Source of the DNA: Spirodela intermedia
Lineage: Eukaryota; Streptophyta; Magnoliopsida; Alismatales; Araceae
NCBI GenBank assembly: GCA_902729315.2
Contig: LR746269.1
Coordinates: 4,232,001 to 4,296,000 of the forward strand
Length of the DNA: 64,000 nucleotides
Direction of reading: 5' to 3'
Shown here: one piece after another, positions 34,790-46,536 of the stretch
Numbering within the stretch: the first letter of the stretch is position 1
Layout of the letters: each line of letters begins with the position of its first letter
The notes under the pieces: model-generated
What the model saw: only the letters and a program-made list of their open reading frames with translations
What the model was told of the DNA's origin: nothing
Database searches by the model: none
Program-made: the position numbers and the translations under genes

Positions 34790-37700
34790 TACTAGATTAG
34801 AAAACATAATAGACACATCTTTGAAATGTAGCTAGGGCGTTACACAATCCAAAAGGCATTCTCTTGAAGGCATATGAACCACATTGACAGATGAAATTGT
34901 TTTTCTCTTGATCATCTGCATGAATAGTCACTTGCTTGTATCCTAAATAGCCATCTAAGAAACAAAAATATTTTTGTCTAATTAGTTTTCTAGAATTTGA
35001 TCAGTAAAAGGCAAAGGACAATGATCTTTCTTAGTGGTTAAATATAATTTCCTATAGTTGATGCACACTTTTCAACTAGTAGGTGATGTGAGTTGATGTT
35101 GTATAATAAATCATACAAAATTTTAATTTATTAAACTAGAAAATACAAATTTTAGATTTTTAGAAATATTTCAAAAGAAATAAATAAATTATAATTCAAT
35201 AAAAGGATCCAAAAAAATTAAAAACTTTCATATCGATGTAAGATAATATCGGATAATATTTCACGATTTTTCTAAAATAATATAATTTTTTATAATTTTT
35301 AGACCAAATGATAAATATAAAATATATTTAAAAATTCACAAAAAAGAGAAATAAAGGTTTGGATGTTAGGATGATGTCAATGGCCCAATGAACGTGAATC
35401 ATGCGGAAATAAAGTTTCACCTAGAAATTCTTGCACAAGCAATTATAAATAAATTAATTAGTCAAATTAAGATCTATAAAATCTAAAAGAATTGTTATTG
35501 AATGAAGAATATTTTAGAGACTTGAAATCACACAAAATATCACTAAAAGAAGTAAAAATTCAATTCAAAGTAGGAAAGATAGTTTTGGCCTCACGACAAT
35601 AATTGTTAGAATTTTATATGTTTTGAATGGTTGGTAATCTCTAGATCTTCTTGTGAAGACTAGAAATCAATGAAGTGAGTTGACTTTGTGAATCTTTGGC
35701 ATAAACAAAGAGATATTTTAGGTATTAAAATGATTGAAAACCTTCTAGAAAGTTGTGACTGCCAATTTGGTACCACATTAGTTATTTGTCGAGTTTTGAG
35801 ATAGATATATACTAATATGACATTTGATGATCAATGTGTTTTTTTTTTACATGTGTACGACCACTCTTTGCCCTATGTCTAGTTGCTCACCGGTGATGTG
35901 GAAGGGGAATGACGCACACATGTCTCCTACTAGTCCATCCTTAGCTGCTCAAGCCCTTTGCTCTTGGCTCCACTTGACTATACTACTGACCCATTTGCGG
36001 GCCTAACTGGCCTACAAATCCCTCTTTTTCTATCTTTTTATTTTATTTATTTATATCAAAAATAATATTTTAAAATTATATAAATTTGTATAAAATCAAA
36101 TAAGTAGCCAAAAATTGACCTTAACCAACTAAAAACCATTTTTCATAACTTATGAACTAAAAACTATGTTCTTGGCTCCACTAATCATTTTTCAACTAAA
36201 AACATAATATATCATGAGTTAAGGCTTAAATTATATTATTAATTAATTATTAACTTATGATAATGAAGACTTATTAGTAGACAATCTCACTTGTAATTCT
36301 TTTCTTAGGTCATTCTTCACTATAGTAATTCCTATCTTCTTAGGCACTAAGTGAATAGGACTAACTTAAAGACTATCTAAAATGGAGTAAATGGTTCCAA
36401 CTTTCAACCATTTCAAATAAAAAATAATGTGTGCATATATCCTCACTTATACCTTGAATATTATCCAAAGATCATCCTATGGCAGCTTTGTGAGTTTTTA
36501 GCGCACTAAGAAGAAGAGATGATAATAGGATATAATTGATTTTGACCTAAGAAAGCATACTTGAGAGAAGAAGATAGTGGTTTCAACTCTAGTTGTGGCT
36601 CAAGTAAATAGTCTTTTTCGTCAATGATCTCCATGTCTTTCTTCATCCTCAATTAGCATATCCTCAACCAAAAATATAGACTCTTGAAACCCTACGAGAT
36701 CTACTAAGTCAATTAAGTAGCCATCCTCACTAGATCTTCCTAGACATTCCATGACCTTATTCATGTTGATTTCTACTTTTTCCTACCCAACATTAAGTGA
36801 GATTGTTTTCTTTTCAAAATTTTTTGCTACATTAGCTGTGACTAAGAAAGGTCTCCCTAGTATAAATAGGTGCTCAACTAAGATTTCTTGTAACCTTCAT
36901 ATCAGTAAGGATAAAATCAATTAGAAATTCTAAGCCATCAACTACCTTGATTGATACATCATTCACTCTAACATAGGGTTTTCTAATAGATCCATCAATT
37001 AATTGCAATTCAATCAAGCTTTCATCTAAATCCTCAAACTTAAACTTTTCATAAAGAACCTTAAGAATAATTCTTACACTAGCTTTAGTATCTAATACTA
37101 ATCTAGAAAAAATCATTCCTCCAATGTCCACTTGCACTAAGGGAGCACTTTGATCTTTTTTCCTTCTAATGCATTTCATTCCTCTAATGTCTTTCTTATT
37201 ACTCTTAGTTGGGGTGTAAAGAGTTTATGTGAATTTTACATAAGAAGGAATATTTTGAATGACATTGACTAAAAGAATGGTAATAGTGACTTTCTTAAAA
37301 ACTTCTATGATATGCTCATCAGATGTGGTTTGTTTTCTAGGGATTTTTAAAGCTTCAGAAAATGCAATTCTAATTTGATACTCCCTAAGTTTTAGAAGTT
37401 CAATTTTCAGATTTTTTGACCTATAAGTTTCATCATCTCTAATGTTCTCTTCTTCCTTAAGTTTTCCACTACCACTCGATTTGTTTAACCTAAAGTCTTC
37501 CACATCCTTACCAAGAGAAGTATTATCAAAAAAATAAGGATCAAGTAAAACTTTTCTATTTCTCAAGTTTGAAATAACATGCATGATCTTTACATTTTTA
37601 GAAAATTCAGGAACATCATGTATAACATGGTTTACATGATGGAGATTTCTAGGATTTATTTCAAGTTGGGTTGGAAATTGACCTTTCCTTTGGCTAATTG

Positions 37701-37910
37701 AAGCTTCTTCATGAGTTTTACCTCTTTGAAAGTTGACTTGCTGAGGTACTCCTCCCTCTAACTTCATGTTGAAGCCTTGTTGGTTCCATTGATTAGTCCC
37801 CCTCATATTATGGTTCCAAGTTCATTGGTCTTGGGGTTTTCCTTGACCATAGGCACTGATGACCATGGTTTGCCCATTATCAGGACAATCTTCAATTCAC
37901 AAATGAAGAA
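34790..37910 (-). pseudogene. Gypsy element D gag-protease-RT, broken
   Basis: Minus-strand gag-pol remnant reading from about 37910 down. Gag tail: NMRGTNQWNQQGFN (about 37770-37815) and a linker to IAFSEALKIP (about 37350). Protease: APLVQVDIGGMIF with the active-site segment LVLDTKASV (about 37070-37100), where the usual DTGAS glycine is replaced by lysine, and FILGRPFLVTANV (about 36840-36870). Reverse transcriptase: YAFLGQNQLYPIIISSS (about 36520-36570), then after R1 copy 8 CINYRKLYLTTKKDHCPLPF (about 35000-35065) and FKRMPFGLCNALATFQR (about 34815-34870). The YxDD region, RNase H and integrase are absent. Multiple stops and frameshifts make it inactive. Confidence 0.87.
35084..36276 (+). 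mobile_element. R1 solo LTR copy 8, internally deleted
   Basis: R1 LTR of 1193 bp, starting TGATGTGAGTTG and ending GACTTATTA (CA decayed to TA), flanked by gtagg (35079-35083) and gtaga (36277-36281). It lacks about 450 bp of the central R1 body. The USE position reads gtaccacatta and is followed after 24 nt by a TATA (ATATATAC, about 35807-35814). It interrupts the RT of element D. The reading frame of RT continues across the LTR once one duplicated 5-mer is discounted. Confidence 0.9.
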
Positions 37911-38619
37911 GTTAATCCATAAAAAAAATAGAATATTTATGATGTTGATTATAATATTATTCTAATAGTAACAGAGGAGCATGTACTTTTGCAAACTGTC
38001 CAAGTTTTGGAACCCAACACTGATGGATTAGGTCTGAGGATTCCCCTTCAGGAAGGACATTTTCTTTTTCTTCTGGACATTTCTACATCGGTCTTGAAAT
38101 ATGAGGCCATTTCAAACCTTTCATTAGTAACTCCAACTCTTTGGAAACACTGTTCAATGATAAAACAAGTGGCTATGGAAATGATCGTATTTTTGGTAGA
38201 AATGGTATCCCTTTAACTGGGAGACATGCCTCTCTCACCTTTGACCACAGGTACGTCTAGTATCGACTGAGGGATCCAAGAGGAAATACCCATCCTAACC
38301 CTAAAAACTGGTAGCCCTGCCAGAGATGTTTTATTTACAGTCGAGCATTTCTGACCAAATGAGCGGCCCTTTTTATATGGGACCTTCTCCTCTGGTGTCC
38401 TTATGAAGGCTAGTACCATCGGCCCCACCATGTACAAATTCACTGTTAAAAGTTAACAGGCTGGCCAGATAGATTCCCCTAAATCTGACTTTACAAGAAG
38501 ATTGTCCATGTGCTTCCACAACCAGCATGATATCATACATAAGATAATTTGAGCTACATTAGCATGTTTAGAGGACCTCTTGGAGAAAGGCTAGAGAACG
38601 GATAGAGAGGGAAGGGAGA
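37911..38619. other. 3' flank of the MYC_N-like gene
   Basis: Sequence between element D and the stop codon of the gene at 38620. A minus-strand AATAAA (38330-38335) about 285 bp after the stop is a candidate poly(A) signal, so the 3' UTR may reach about 38300. Short open frames on both strands here have no recognisable similarity. Confidence 0.5.
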
Positions 38620-39343
38620 TTAGAGACCCTCTGTAGGTTTTGCCGCATTGAAGAACCAGCACGCCATGGAGCCGCTGCTCTGGCCAACGAAGTTTATACT
38701 CCTCTCTCTACCGTCATTGTCTTCATCAAGCTCTTCCTTGGCTACCTTATCGACACCTACCGGCTCATCCGGCCTCTGGGGCTGTGACGCGCTGGTGGTC
38801 GTCCCTAGGCAGACAGTGGAATGGGAAGACGGTGGAATGGGGCAAACAGGAGGAAGCTTGGAAAGAAGAGCTTCGAGGCTGCTCATGGATGGGGTGATCC
38901 TCACTGGCGGGCTGAGATGGTTGTAAACCTCCATGGGTATTGGCGGCGCAGCCGTTGCCTGGAACTCTGAAGAGTTTTCTGGACCGTAACATCCCTCGAC
39001 GTTGAAGGGGAAGGCGGATGAGGAAGGGTGAGGCAGCAGAACACCGGGGATGCTCTCGAGGTAGTTGAATCTCTTGCGCAGTAGAACGACGTAGGCTAGG
39101 TCTTCCATAACCTGAAAAATTGGCGTGGTGAGAAAAACCGTGGATACTACTAACAAAGGATTATGGAATTGGGAAGTCACATGAAATTTGTTCGATTTCC
39201 TAATCATGTTTTCTACTCTATGGGCGTTCCATGAACGAGCTTTGCCCCCTCCTGTAAGACTTCCGCTCATCGGAGAGTGGCATGCTGATAGGATAGTCTT
39301 GTGAGGATTCTGCGCATGTGTTGTCTGTGTCCATTGGTGGGGG

Positions 39344-39381
<38 letters not shown>

Positions 39382-40492
39382 ACCTTGTTGATAGATCCTA
39401 GTTGAACAACACCTTCTCCAACTGCAATTAGGGCAATGGTCTGCGTAAACTTACCACAATGATCAGTACGTACTATAGAGCAGAAAAAGCAAATAATGTA
39501 GTTACTAGGAGATATCTGTGGATCGGACCTTGATGCCGCACTGAAACTGAGCTTCCCATGTCCTCGGGTGCTGGAAGTCCTCAGAAGGTTAGGACTAAAA
39601 GAGAGTCTTGTGAACCAAAACCATGAGAGAAGTGAAGGGTCTACCCAACTTACTGAATCACCGGGAATTGGCCATGCAGAAAGATAGTTGACATCGTGAT
39701 CTTGGGGCTCCCTGAAGATCCATTTGTGGCTGTGATCTGCCGCGACTTTCCCAATCAAGCTGCCCATGCCGACGATCATCAAACAGGTCGCACATATGCC
39801 ACCGGAGAATCAGGAGGATGTAATGATGATGATGGTCGCCATTTTTTCATTGTGTTAGGTCGGGAAAAAAGTAGATTGACATGCAGATCTATCGACTTAC
39901 CGGACTTACAGCAAGATTGGGAGGGGAGATGGATAGAAAGATGGATAGAGAGGTACCCTTCACCATAGCTGTAGATTTCATGCGACATCTTGAAGAAGAG
40001 CTCGGGTTGCAGGCCGTTGATGTGGTGGGAATTAGTACAACCGCCAGAAGAAGAGGCGAAATTGCAGAATCCATCTTCCCACACCAGTATCCTAACGCAG
40101 TAAGCCAAGGAATATATAAAATATTTCCTTTCGGGGTGATCAGAAAGTATTCACTAATATCAAGGTTTGAGAAAAACGAGGCCTACCAGTTCCTCCTGTT
40201 CCCCCTGGACCTGTCGAAAGCGCCTCCTTGGAGATCCCATCTACCAAAATAATAAAATTTTGAGTTAGCAGGAGAGATTGATAGAGATAGATGAAGACGA
40301 TGACATTAAGCATGATTTATAATATATCCTGGGTTGTCGTGATTTTCTTGATTACTTGGGTGGAGGGTAGTTCCTGGGGAGTATCCTCCAGAAGACGGCG
40401 TAGACCCATTGTGCGTCTTCATGAATGCACAGGCTCCTCAAGGTCTGCTGAAGCAGATGCGAGGCCGCTAGAGGGCCGAAGTGCTCCTCCAT
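38620..40492 (-). CDS. MYC/bHLH N-terminal-like protein ('WNK-related' family)
   Basis: Seven coding exons: 40356-40492, 40187-40240, 39957-40091, 39654-39759, 39529-39570, 39384-39440 and 38620-39111. All introns are GT-AG and phases agree, giving 340 residues ending TAA. Landmarks: LLQQTLRSLC (13-22), YAVFWRILPRNYPPP (31-45), WILVWEDGFCNF (64-75), YGEGLIGKVAADHSHKWIF (106-124), HPRTWEAQFQCGIKTIALIA (145-164), VVQLGSINKVMEDL (169-182), LESIPGVLLPHPSS (195-208) and PSMSSLEALLSKLP (251-264). These match a plant family with a bHLH-MYC N-terminal domain, often labelled serine/threonine-kinase WNK-related. No kinase motifs and no bHLH helix are present, so that label is misleading. By family it is a probable nuclear regulatory protein, of unproved role. 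The length is close to the family's usual 340-380. Exon 5 could instead start nine bases upstream (adding DFQ); the CAC start fits the family better. Splicing is inferred, not observed. Confidence 0.93.
39351..39380. repeat. (GA)15 microsatellite in intron 6
   Basis: Thirty bases of AG repeat (CT on the coding strand), starting three bases inside intron 6 of the MYC_N-like gene, immediately after the donor. A pyrimidine tract this close to the 5' splice site is unusual and could influence donor choice. Confidence 0.9.
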
Positions 40493-40560
40493 GAGAGTAA
40501 GCAAAGACCCCTCACGTTCCTCTCTCTCTCTCGCTCGCTCGCTCGCTCGTTCTTATTCCT

Positions 40561-40770
40561 CTAAGTTGGGAGACCCAACCATCCTATCGGCAAAAACTTG
40601 GTCTACCGACGAGGGAGCCCACTACAAATTTATATCCTTCTTCCCCTCTCTCCATTCCTGACTACTCTAGTACCTCCGAGTAGGGAGACCCTAGCATCCT
40701 ATCGGAGAAAATTCGGTCCAGGAGATCCACTGCAATTGATATCGTTTCCCTACCTCCATTCCATCCTCCC
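40561..40770. repeat. Imperfect direct duplication, about 110 bp
   Basis: Two diverged units, about 40561-40670 and 40671-40770. Each contains 'gggagaccc', 'catcctatcgg', 'ttggtc/ttcggtc', 'ccactacaa/ccactgcaa' and a C/T-rich end with 'ctccattcc'. They lie just upstream of the start codon of the MYC_N-like gene, so they may be promoter sequence. Confidence 0.75.
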
Positions 40771-41308
40771 CTCCTTCTCTATGTGCATGCATCTATATCT
40801 CTATCTCCATTTGCATATCAGTTTGTCTCTAACGAGACTCTTCTCCTCAACTTAGTGATTAAGCAAGAGAGGTTTAACCTACGATCAGAGGCTCACGTTT
40901 TCCCTTAACCCAAAGGATCTGCTTTCACCTCTTTTGTTTCAGTTCTACCATTCAAACCTGTTCGTCCCTTCCACTCCCTTCCCCTTTGGAACTTATGGAA
41001 CTCGAGAAGAAGAGAGAGAAGCCCAATAATTCCCGCCTCCACAGTCCGACTCTTATTTTTCCCGTATCCATGACCCATCTCTTTCTCTCCCTACGGCCGC
41101 AAGTCCCTGTTTCCTTGTTCTGACATAAAGGCACTCGCACTCATTCCATATCAGAAAAAGGAGACACCCGACACTGTTTCCTGCGAGCTCTTTCTTCCAT
41201 CCGTAGACCGGCGATGTCGCTAGATCTTGAAGGCTTTCCACCTTTTACCCATGAAGGTTGATCATGTTGATCACAAGTCATGTAGATGATCTTTCTCTAC
41301 CATCCTCA

Positions 41309-41339
<31 letters not shown>

Positions 41340-42052
41340 CATCTCTCCGTCTCTGACTCTACATCTCTGTGAGAGGAGAGTGGAGAGTGAACCAGCGTGA
41401 AAAGAAGCGGTCAGAGGGGGCATGGAGAGAAGAGGAAGATGCTTCTGAGATGTTGAAAACATAGCAGTGGCCTATTTCCAAGGATTACATGACAACTGAA
41501 ACGGTGCCTTGCAGACATAGACAGCTTTCATATCTTTCCCTCCTGACAAGCACAGGACGGGGAAAGGCCATCAATCATACGCTTGACCCACTTTGACCAG
41601 CCCCTTCACCTCCGACGACCGACGTCGGAGTTGCAGTGGCGCCCAATTCTCGAACATGATTCACCATGAAAATAGCGGGCGGTGCAAGGAGAGGGCACTG
41701 TAGACCACATAGAGCGAGCGAGGGAGCTAGAGAGAGAGGAATGACCGACTTCTTTGAAATATAAATCACCCTGAGCACAGTTACGTACACTAATAACACG
41801 GTGTGACAGAGGTTTAGAATGGGGATGTCCCCTGCAGAAAGCTAGCACTAGAGAGAGGAGAGAGAGAGAGACAGACAGCTCTGGTCATGATAAGTAGTCT
41901 GTACACCATTTAGAGCGAGAGAGAGAGAGGGAGAGGGGAATAGTTCACTGCTCTTATACATGATTCACCATAGGCGCAGTTTTCTGTGGTCATGTTACGG
42001 CATTTCCAAAGGTTAGAAGGGCTGTCTCCTTGGAGCTGCATTTGGTTAGCAC

Positions 42053-42057
<5 letters not shown>

Positions 42058-42090
<33 letters not shown>
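42058..42090. repeat. (GA)n microsatellite
   Basis: About 33 bases of uninterrupted GA repeat in intergenic DNA. The frame 42053-42433 on the minus strand ends in serine/leucine repeats because of it. Confidence 0.92.
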
Positions 42091-42091
<1 letters not shown>

Positions 42092-42477
42092 ACTGGCCAT
42101 GACGACGATAGAAGTTGGAATATAGTTCTGTTTCCCTTCCTTTCTTCTTGTCTTCTTCCTGGGTGAGTTTCTTAGACACGGAACGCTGGGTTTCTGTCGG
42201 TAGGGTTCAGAGAGGGAAGATATGTGCATGAATATGCGAACCCCGCAGGCAGGTGGGGTGACATGTGTTTTGCGTGCCGCAGTATCCCCCGCAGAGACGA
42301 CGGCAGAACAGCGACGCTCGGCCATGGCCGTCCCCAGTCTAACTTCTTTAATTGTTGTCAATTTGGTCTCTCGCTCACTCTCTATATCTCTCTCTCGCCC
42401 ACCTCGTCTACAAGACCATTCCACGGCCTTCACATTGTCACTCTGTGATTATCTCCGGACAAAGACGCAGATAGCTT

Positions 42478-42482
<5 letters not shown>

Positions 42483-42512
<30 letters not shown>
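42483..42512. repeat. (CT)n microsatellite
   Basis: About 30 bases of CT repeat followed by further pyrimidine-rich sequence. It is one of several such tracts in the gene island. Confidence 0.92.
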
Positions 42513-42516
<4 letters not shown>

Positions 42517-45500
42517 TCCCTTCCTGCCTCCCTCTACCGTTCTTTGCTGCTTTTTTTTGTCGACTGATTCCCCTTATGGAAATGTGGATGTAGTGGGTTA
42601 TGAGACGGTAGAATGGCAGAAGTGTGGTCAAGATCGCAGATCGACACCGTCATCATTTCCTTACGAATGGAATCTATCCTGTTATCTTTTTCGATGGCTT
42701 ATAACTACATTTCCTGTTTAAACGAAACTTAGTTGAAGAAATTTCCTTTTTATAGGAGTTTCCTCATATTCCTCAAAATATTTCAAAAGTTGAAATAAAC
42801 GGAGAATCTCTAATTAAAACTCGTAGAAAAGGAACCACCAGCCACTGTTGTAATTAAAAGACAATAAATAATATTTCTGGAATATTTTCTTGTTCCCAAA
42901 TGACCCATTGAACTCCGAAATAAATGCTATTGAAAGTTTATTACACGCTTTAACTTATTACTAGTTATTCCCAGACAATTACTGTAAAAAACCTCCTGAA
43001 CGAGCATAGGTCCTGCTGTTCCTTGTTCTCTCTTTATCGCTCACTTCTTGCATGCTCAAGTTGAATCAGAAGAATCCGTTGGACAAGCTAGTAACTGGTG
43101 GATTCCAAGGGATAAACGAGCAGAGAGTGTGTTTTCCTTCCTCTAACGTCATAAAGTCTAAGCCTCTCTATCTGAAAGTAAACCTAACATTAAAAAAAAA
43201 CTGATTATGTTCCATTAACTTATATATATATACTATAAGTAAACATCCATCAGGGTTTTCTCCAAACTCTTGGCCAAACATTAAGATCGGTATTATTAAA
43301 AGGGATATTTCGGTTTTGATGACGTCAGTTGTTTCAGTGCCCCTTGGTCACTGTGTATCATGTACCCTATTGATCTTGTCCTGGTATCTATTTATCGTCT
43401 GATATCTCACCGTCAAGTAGGATTTTTAACTGGCACTGTCTTAGGTTTTCTACGTTCGCTACTGGGGAAGGATGCCGGTATATGTCGCTTAGACCATCCG
43501 TATATAGACAGAGAATCAGTCAAAAGGTTTGGTTCAGCCTTCACTTTCTCAGTGGCTGTCATGCAGCCTCCATTGTCATTACGCAAAACAATAAAAAATG
43601 AGTGGGCAAGAGACAGAAGGCACTGGGGATGGGGCTTCATTGGGTCATTTGGCAAAAGATACCTCGCTTGGCTGTAGTTTCTGTCATGTTGGCCGTTCTG
43701 TGATGAATTCTCTCTCTTGGACAGCCGCATTCTCAGTGGAGGGTTAAGCTTTTGTAGAACTTTATGCCATCAATCAGTCCCCAATGCACTCCAGCTCCCG
43801 CTAAATCGGTTGGCTCGGTGGAGGTTATATAGAAAATGAAGAGTGAAGCTACGGAAAGAGGTGCAGAAATCAACAAACAATGATTAGACACATAATTTAT
43901 AATATTATGATGGTATATTCTCAGTGTTTCAGAGGGAGAGGGAGAGAGAGAGAGATAGGAGAAGGCTATTCTGGGCTCTTCTTTTCTGTGGGGAACCCGG
44001 TCAATGAAAGCTACTGACGATTCCAACACCTGTACCGTGGGGAAACGCAAGGACATCACGTGAATCCTCCCAAAAATCATATGCGCCTGCCTCCTTTCAA
44101 CACATCTCCTCTCTCCTAACTATGACTGCGACCGCCTAAAACACACACAAACCCATCTGTCGAATTTGCTCTCTCCACGCTGCGCTATCACACGACACCT
44201 CCAATTGAATTAGGATAGCCTCTCCCAGGCATACCTCGGCTACATCATGCTATTTTTCTCATATTTGATGTAATCAACTAACAATGCCCACCCTTTCAAG
44301 AACCTTGCGACATAGTTCGGGCGAAGCTCTATGTTCCAAGGTAGAGACATATGTATATCTTGTAGCGTCTAATTAGATGATATTTTTAGATTATATTCCC
44401 AAGTTGAGCTTCAGCACGCTATTAATTCATTGGTTTCTTTTCTGTTAATTCATTTAACGTATCGCCACACCTCCAAAGTCCCTTTTACTCTTTTTCCAAC
44501 GAGAATAGTCGCGTTGTGAAGGAAAGCCATGAAAATCCCAACCATCCCGTCCTAAATGTTCCGAAAGTAAGCTCTTTTGATTTTCAGACGAGGTTCACGA
44601 CAAGTCTACATGTTGAGGATGAAATGGCGAAGATAACATTAGGAGAAACTGCTCTTTCGATGCCATCCTTTTCCCCGCGGGGTCCATTCGGGCGGGCGAG
44701 ATGTGTCGCCCTCAGTTTGGAACAGGTGTTATGGGACGTGAACATCGATATAAAGCAACCTTTTCCTTTAATGTGACGAAAGGCTTTCTCCTTTTCCCCA
44801 GAGTAACTTCGATGAACGTATAGACAGAAAGATGGGGAGAGAGAGAGAGAGAGGCACCCACTCACCAAAGTAGTAACGAATCAATACTCCCTCTGGTGCA
44901 TTCCAACCTGAGCCACAGCACTGGTGGATGTAGACATGCTCCTCCCTTCCTTTCTTCTCCTTTAATTGCACCTCTGATGACCCATCAGCTAACCCCAACT
45001 AAGCCTTTAGACTTCTTGCCTCTTTACACAAGAGATGCACACATGGGAAGATGGTGAGCCGTCGGGGGAGTGGCCCAGAGAAAACCTTTCGTACCTGAGG
45101 TTCTTGCTCCTTCCCCTTTTCGGTCGGTTCACTCCCCACGAAGATCTAACAAATGAGTGCATGGTTTGATTGTGTGAACAGAAATAACGTCCGAGGAAGA
45201 AGCTATCTAGTTCTTCTTTCCGGAAGATGAGTGTCTTGCGCTATGAACCGTTTATCAGGTGTGATTCGATAATGACTGGGCGTCTACATGTGGCTTCTCT
45301 ATATGGGAGATGGACAGTGGACTTGGACGTAGATAAGCGCGAAAGGAAATGGCCTTGGGGCTTCACTCAATAGTTTCTTCCGTGGGTTTGTCTGGTTGAG
45401 GGCCTGCTGTTGATTCTGCTGCGTAATGTCACCATTAACGGGGGAGGGGGGAAGTGGGCATTGTCACTCTCATGTGACTCTAATTTTTAATCAATACATC

Positions 45501-46487
45501 TACGTTTCAGACCAATGAGATTGGAGGAAGCAGAAGCTGCACTCATTAATTATGGCTTTTAGAAGCATTTACCAATCTTTAAGATCACTCAAAAATACTC
45601 AAGAAAAAGTATACTGATTAGGTGGGATCAATGGATCGAGCCGACCCAGAACCTAAGATGAGCCACTTTTTAATAGACTGGGGCCACAAATTCAGCCTAA
45701 AAAAATAAATAGACTTGGCCCTTGCTACGCAATATGTCCGCATGGCGGGGGGGTTTCGATAGGATAAGGTTTGAAGCCAAAAGGGCCAACTTTCTTTGCC
45801 ATCTCCCTATCATCCACGTGTAATCCAGTATGTCAATCTCCCTGTCTCTCCTTACTTGGGGCCTGGTAAAATATGTCAAGAATATCTTACAGGCCCAGGC
45901 CACGTTTGGCCAAGTAAAATGTGTCGTGACAACCCTAATATTAAGCTTTTACGTTAGGAGATATTATCTAAAAGTTTTTTATTACCTTTTCCATTTTTTA
46001 AGAAATAAGTTAATCATAATATTCCTCCATAACTTATATGATTCTCCCTTGGCATTGGAATGTTATGCCTATAGTCTAGATTTCTCCTTTGAAACACTGA
46101 CTGCATGTTCATTCTCATGACTATTACCAAACTACTCCATTGAACTGACAAAACGAGGTTTCATGCCACTGGTTCATGGTACCATAAAAACAAACAATAA
46201 TGGAAACGTGATACAAGCAATAACGATAAGAAGAAATATCATCATGATATGCAATGTCTAAGAGGCATTCCTCAAGATTCTAACGCATCCCTTCATCGTC
46301 AAATGATTTCCCTCATGTTTTTAGAATATTGAACTGAATTGAATTGATTTACAGGATCAGAATGCACAACCCTACCATCATGGCTAGACATAGCAATAGT
46401 TAAAGCCAACTTTGTTGGTTAGAAATTGATGAATACCAAAGATTCAGGACTGTCATTATGAGAGTACCAGTTTGTCCAAAGATCTTG

Positions 46488-46536
46488 GACATTTCCTCTC
46501 TTAGTTGTCTAAGAGACAACTAAGAGAGGAAATGTC
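46488..46536. repeat. Perfect 23-bp inverted repeat with 3-nt loop
   Basis: Left arm 46488-46510 (gacatttcctctcttagttg + tct), spacer aag, right arm 46514-46536, its exact reverse complement. All 23 pairs match, and pairing stops immediately outside. It would form a strong hairpin in either strand's transcript. No flanking duplication or transposon terminus was recognised. Confidence 0.95.

Larger units (their letters stand above)
40493..46487. other. Low-copy intergenic DNA rich in GA/CT tracts
   Basis: Upstream region of the MYC_N-like gene and downstream of the HIG1 gene. No convincing gene was found on either strand. 40518-40550 has CT and GCTC repeats within the likely 5' UTR or promoter. 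Several GA/CT microsatellites are present (41305-41335, 42058-42090, 42483-42512, 43930-43955, 44838-44853). A TGACGTCA palindrome lies at 43320-43327. Open frames such as 42053-42433 (minus) and 42222-42593 (plus) are mostly translated CT repeats. 43360-43677 (plus, 105 codons) has ordinary composition but no similarity I recognise and no upstream context. Confidence 0.55.

Noticed and set aside
38620-40492. Calling the seven-exon gene a protein kinase
   Set aside because: The family name contains 'WNK', but the sequence has no glycine loop, catalytic HRD or DFG motif.
42053-42593. Opposed open frames of 123-126 codons
   Set aside because: Large parts are translated GA/CT repeats, and neither has a recognisable domain.
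43360-43730. Two opposed 105-codon open frames
   Set aside because: No similarity recognised, no splice or promoter context, and the two overlap on opposite strands. Probably chance.
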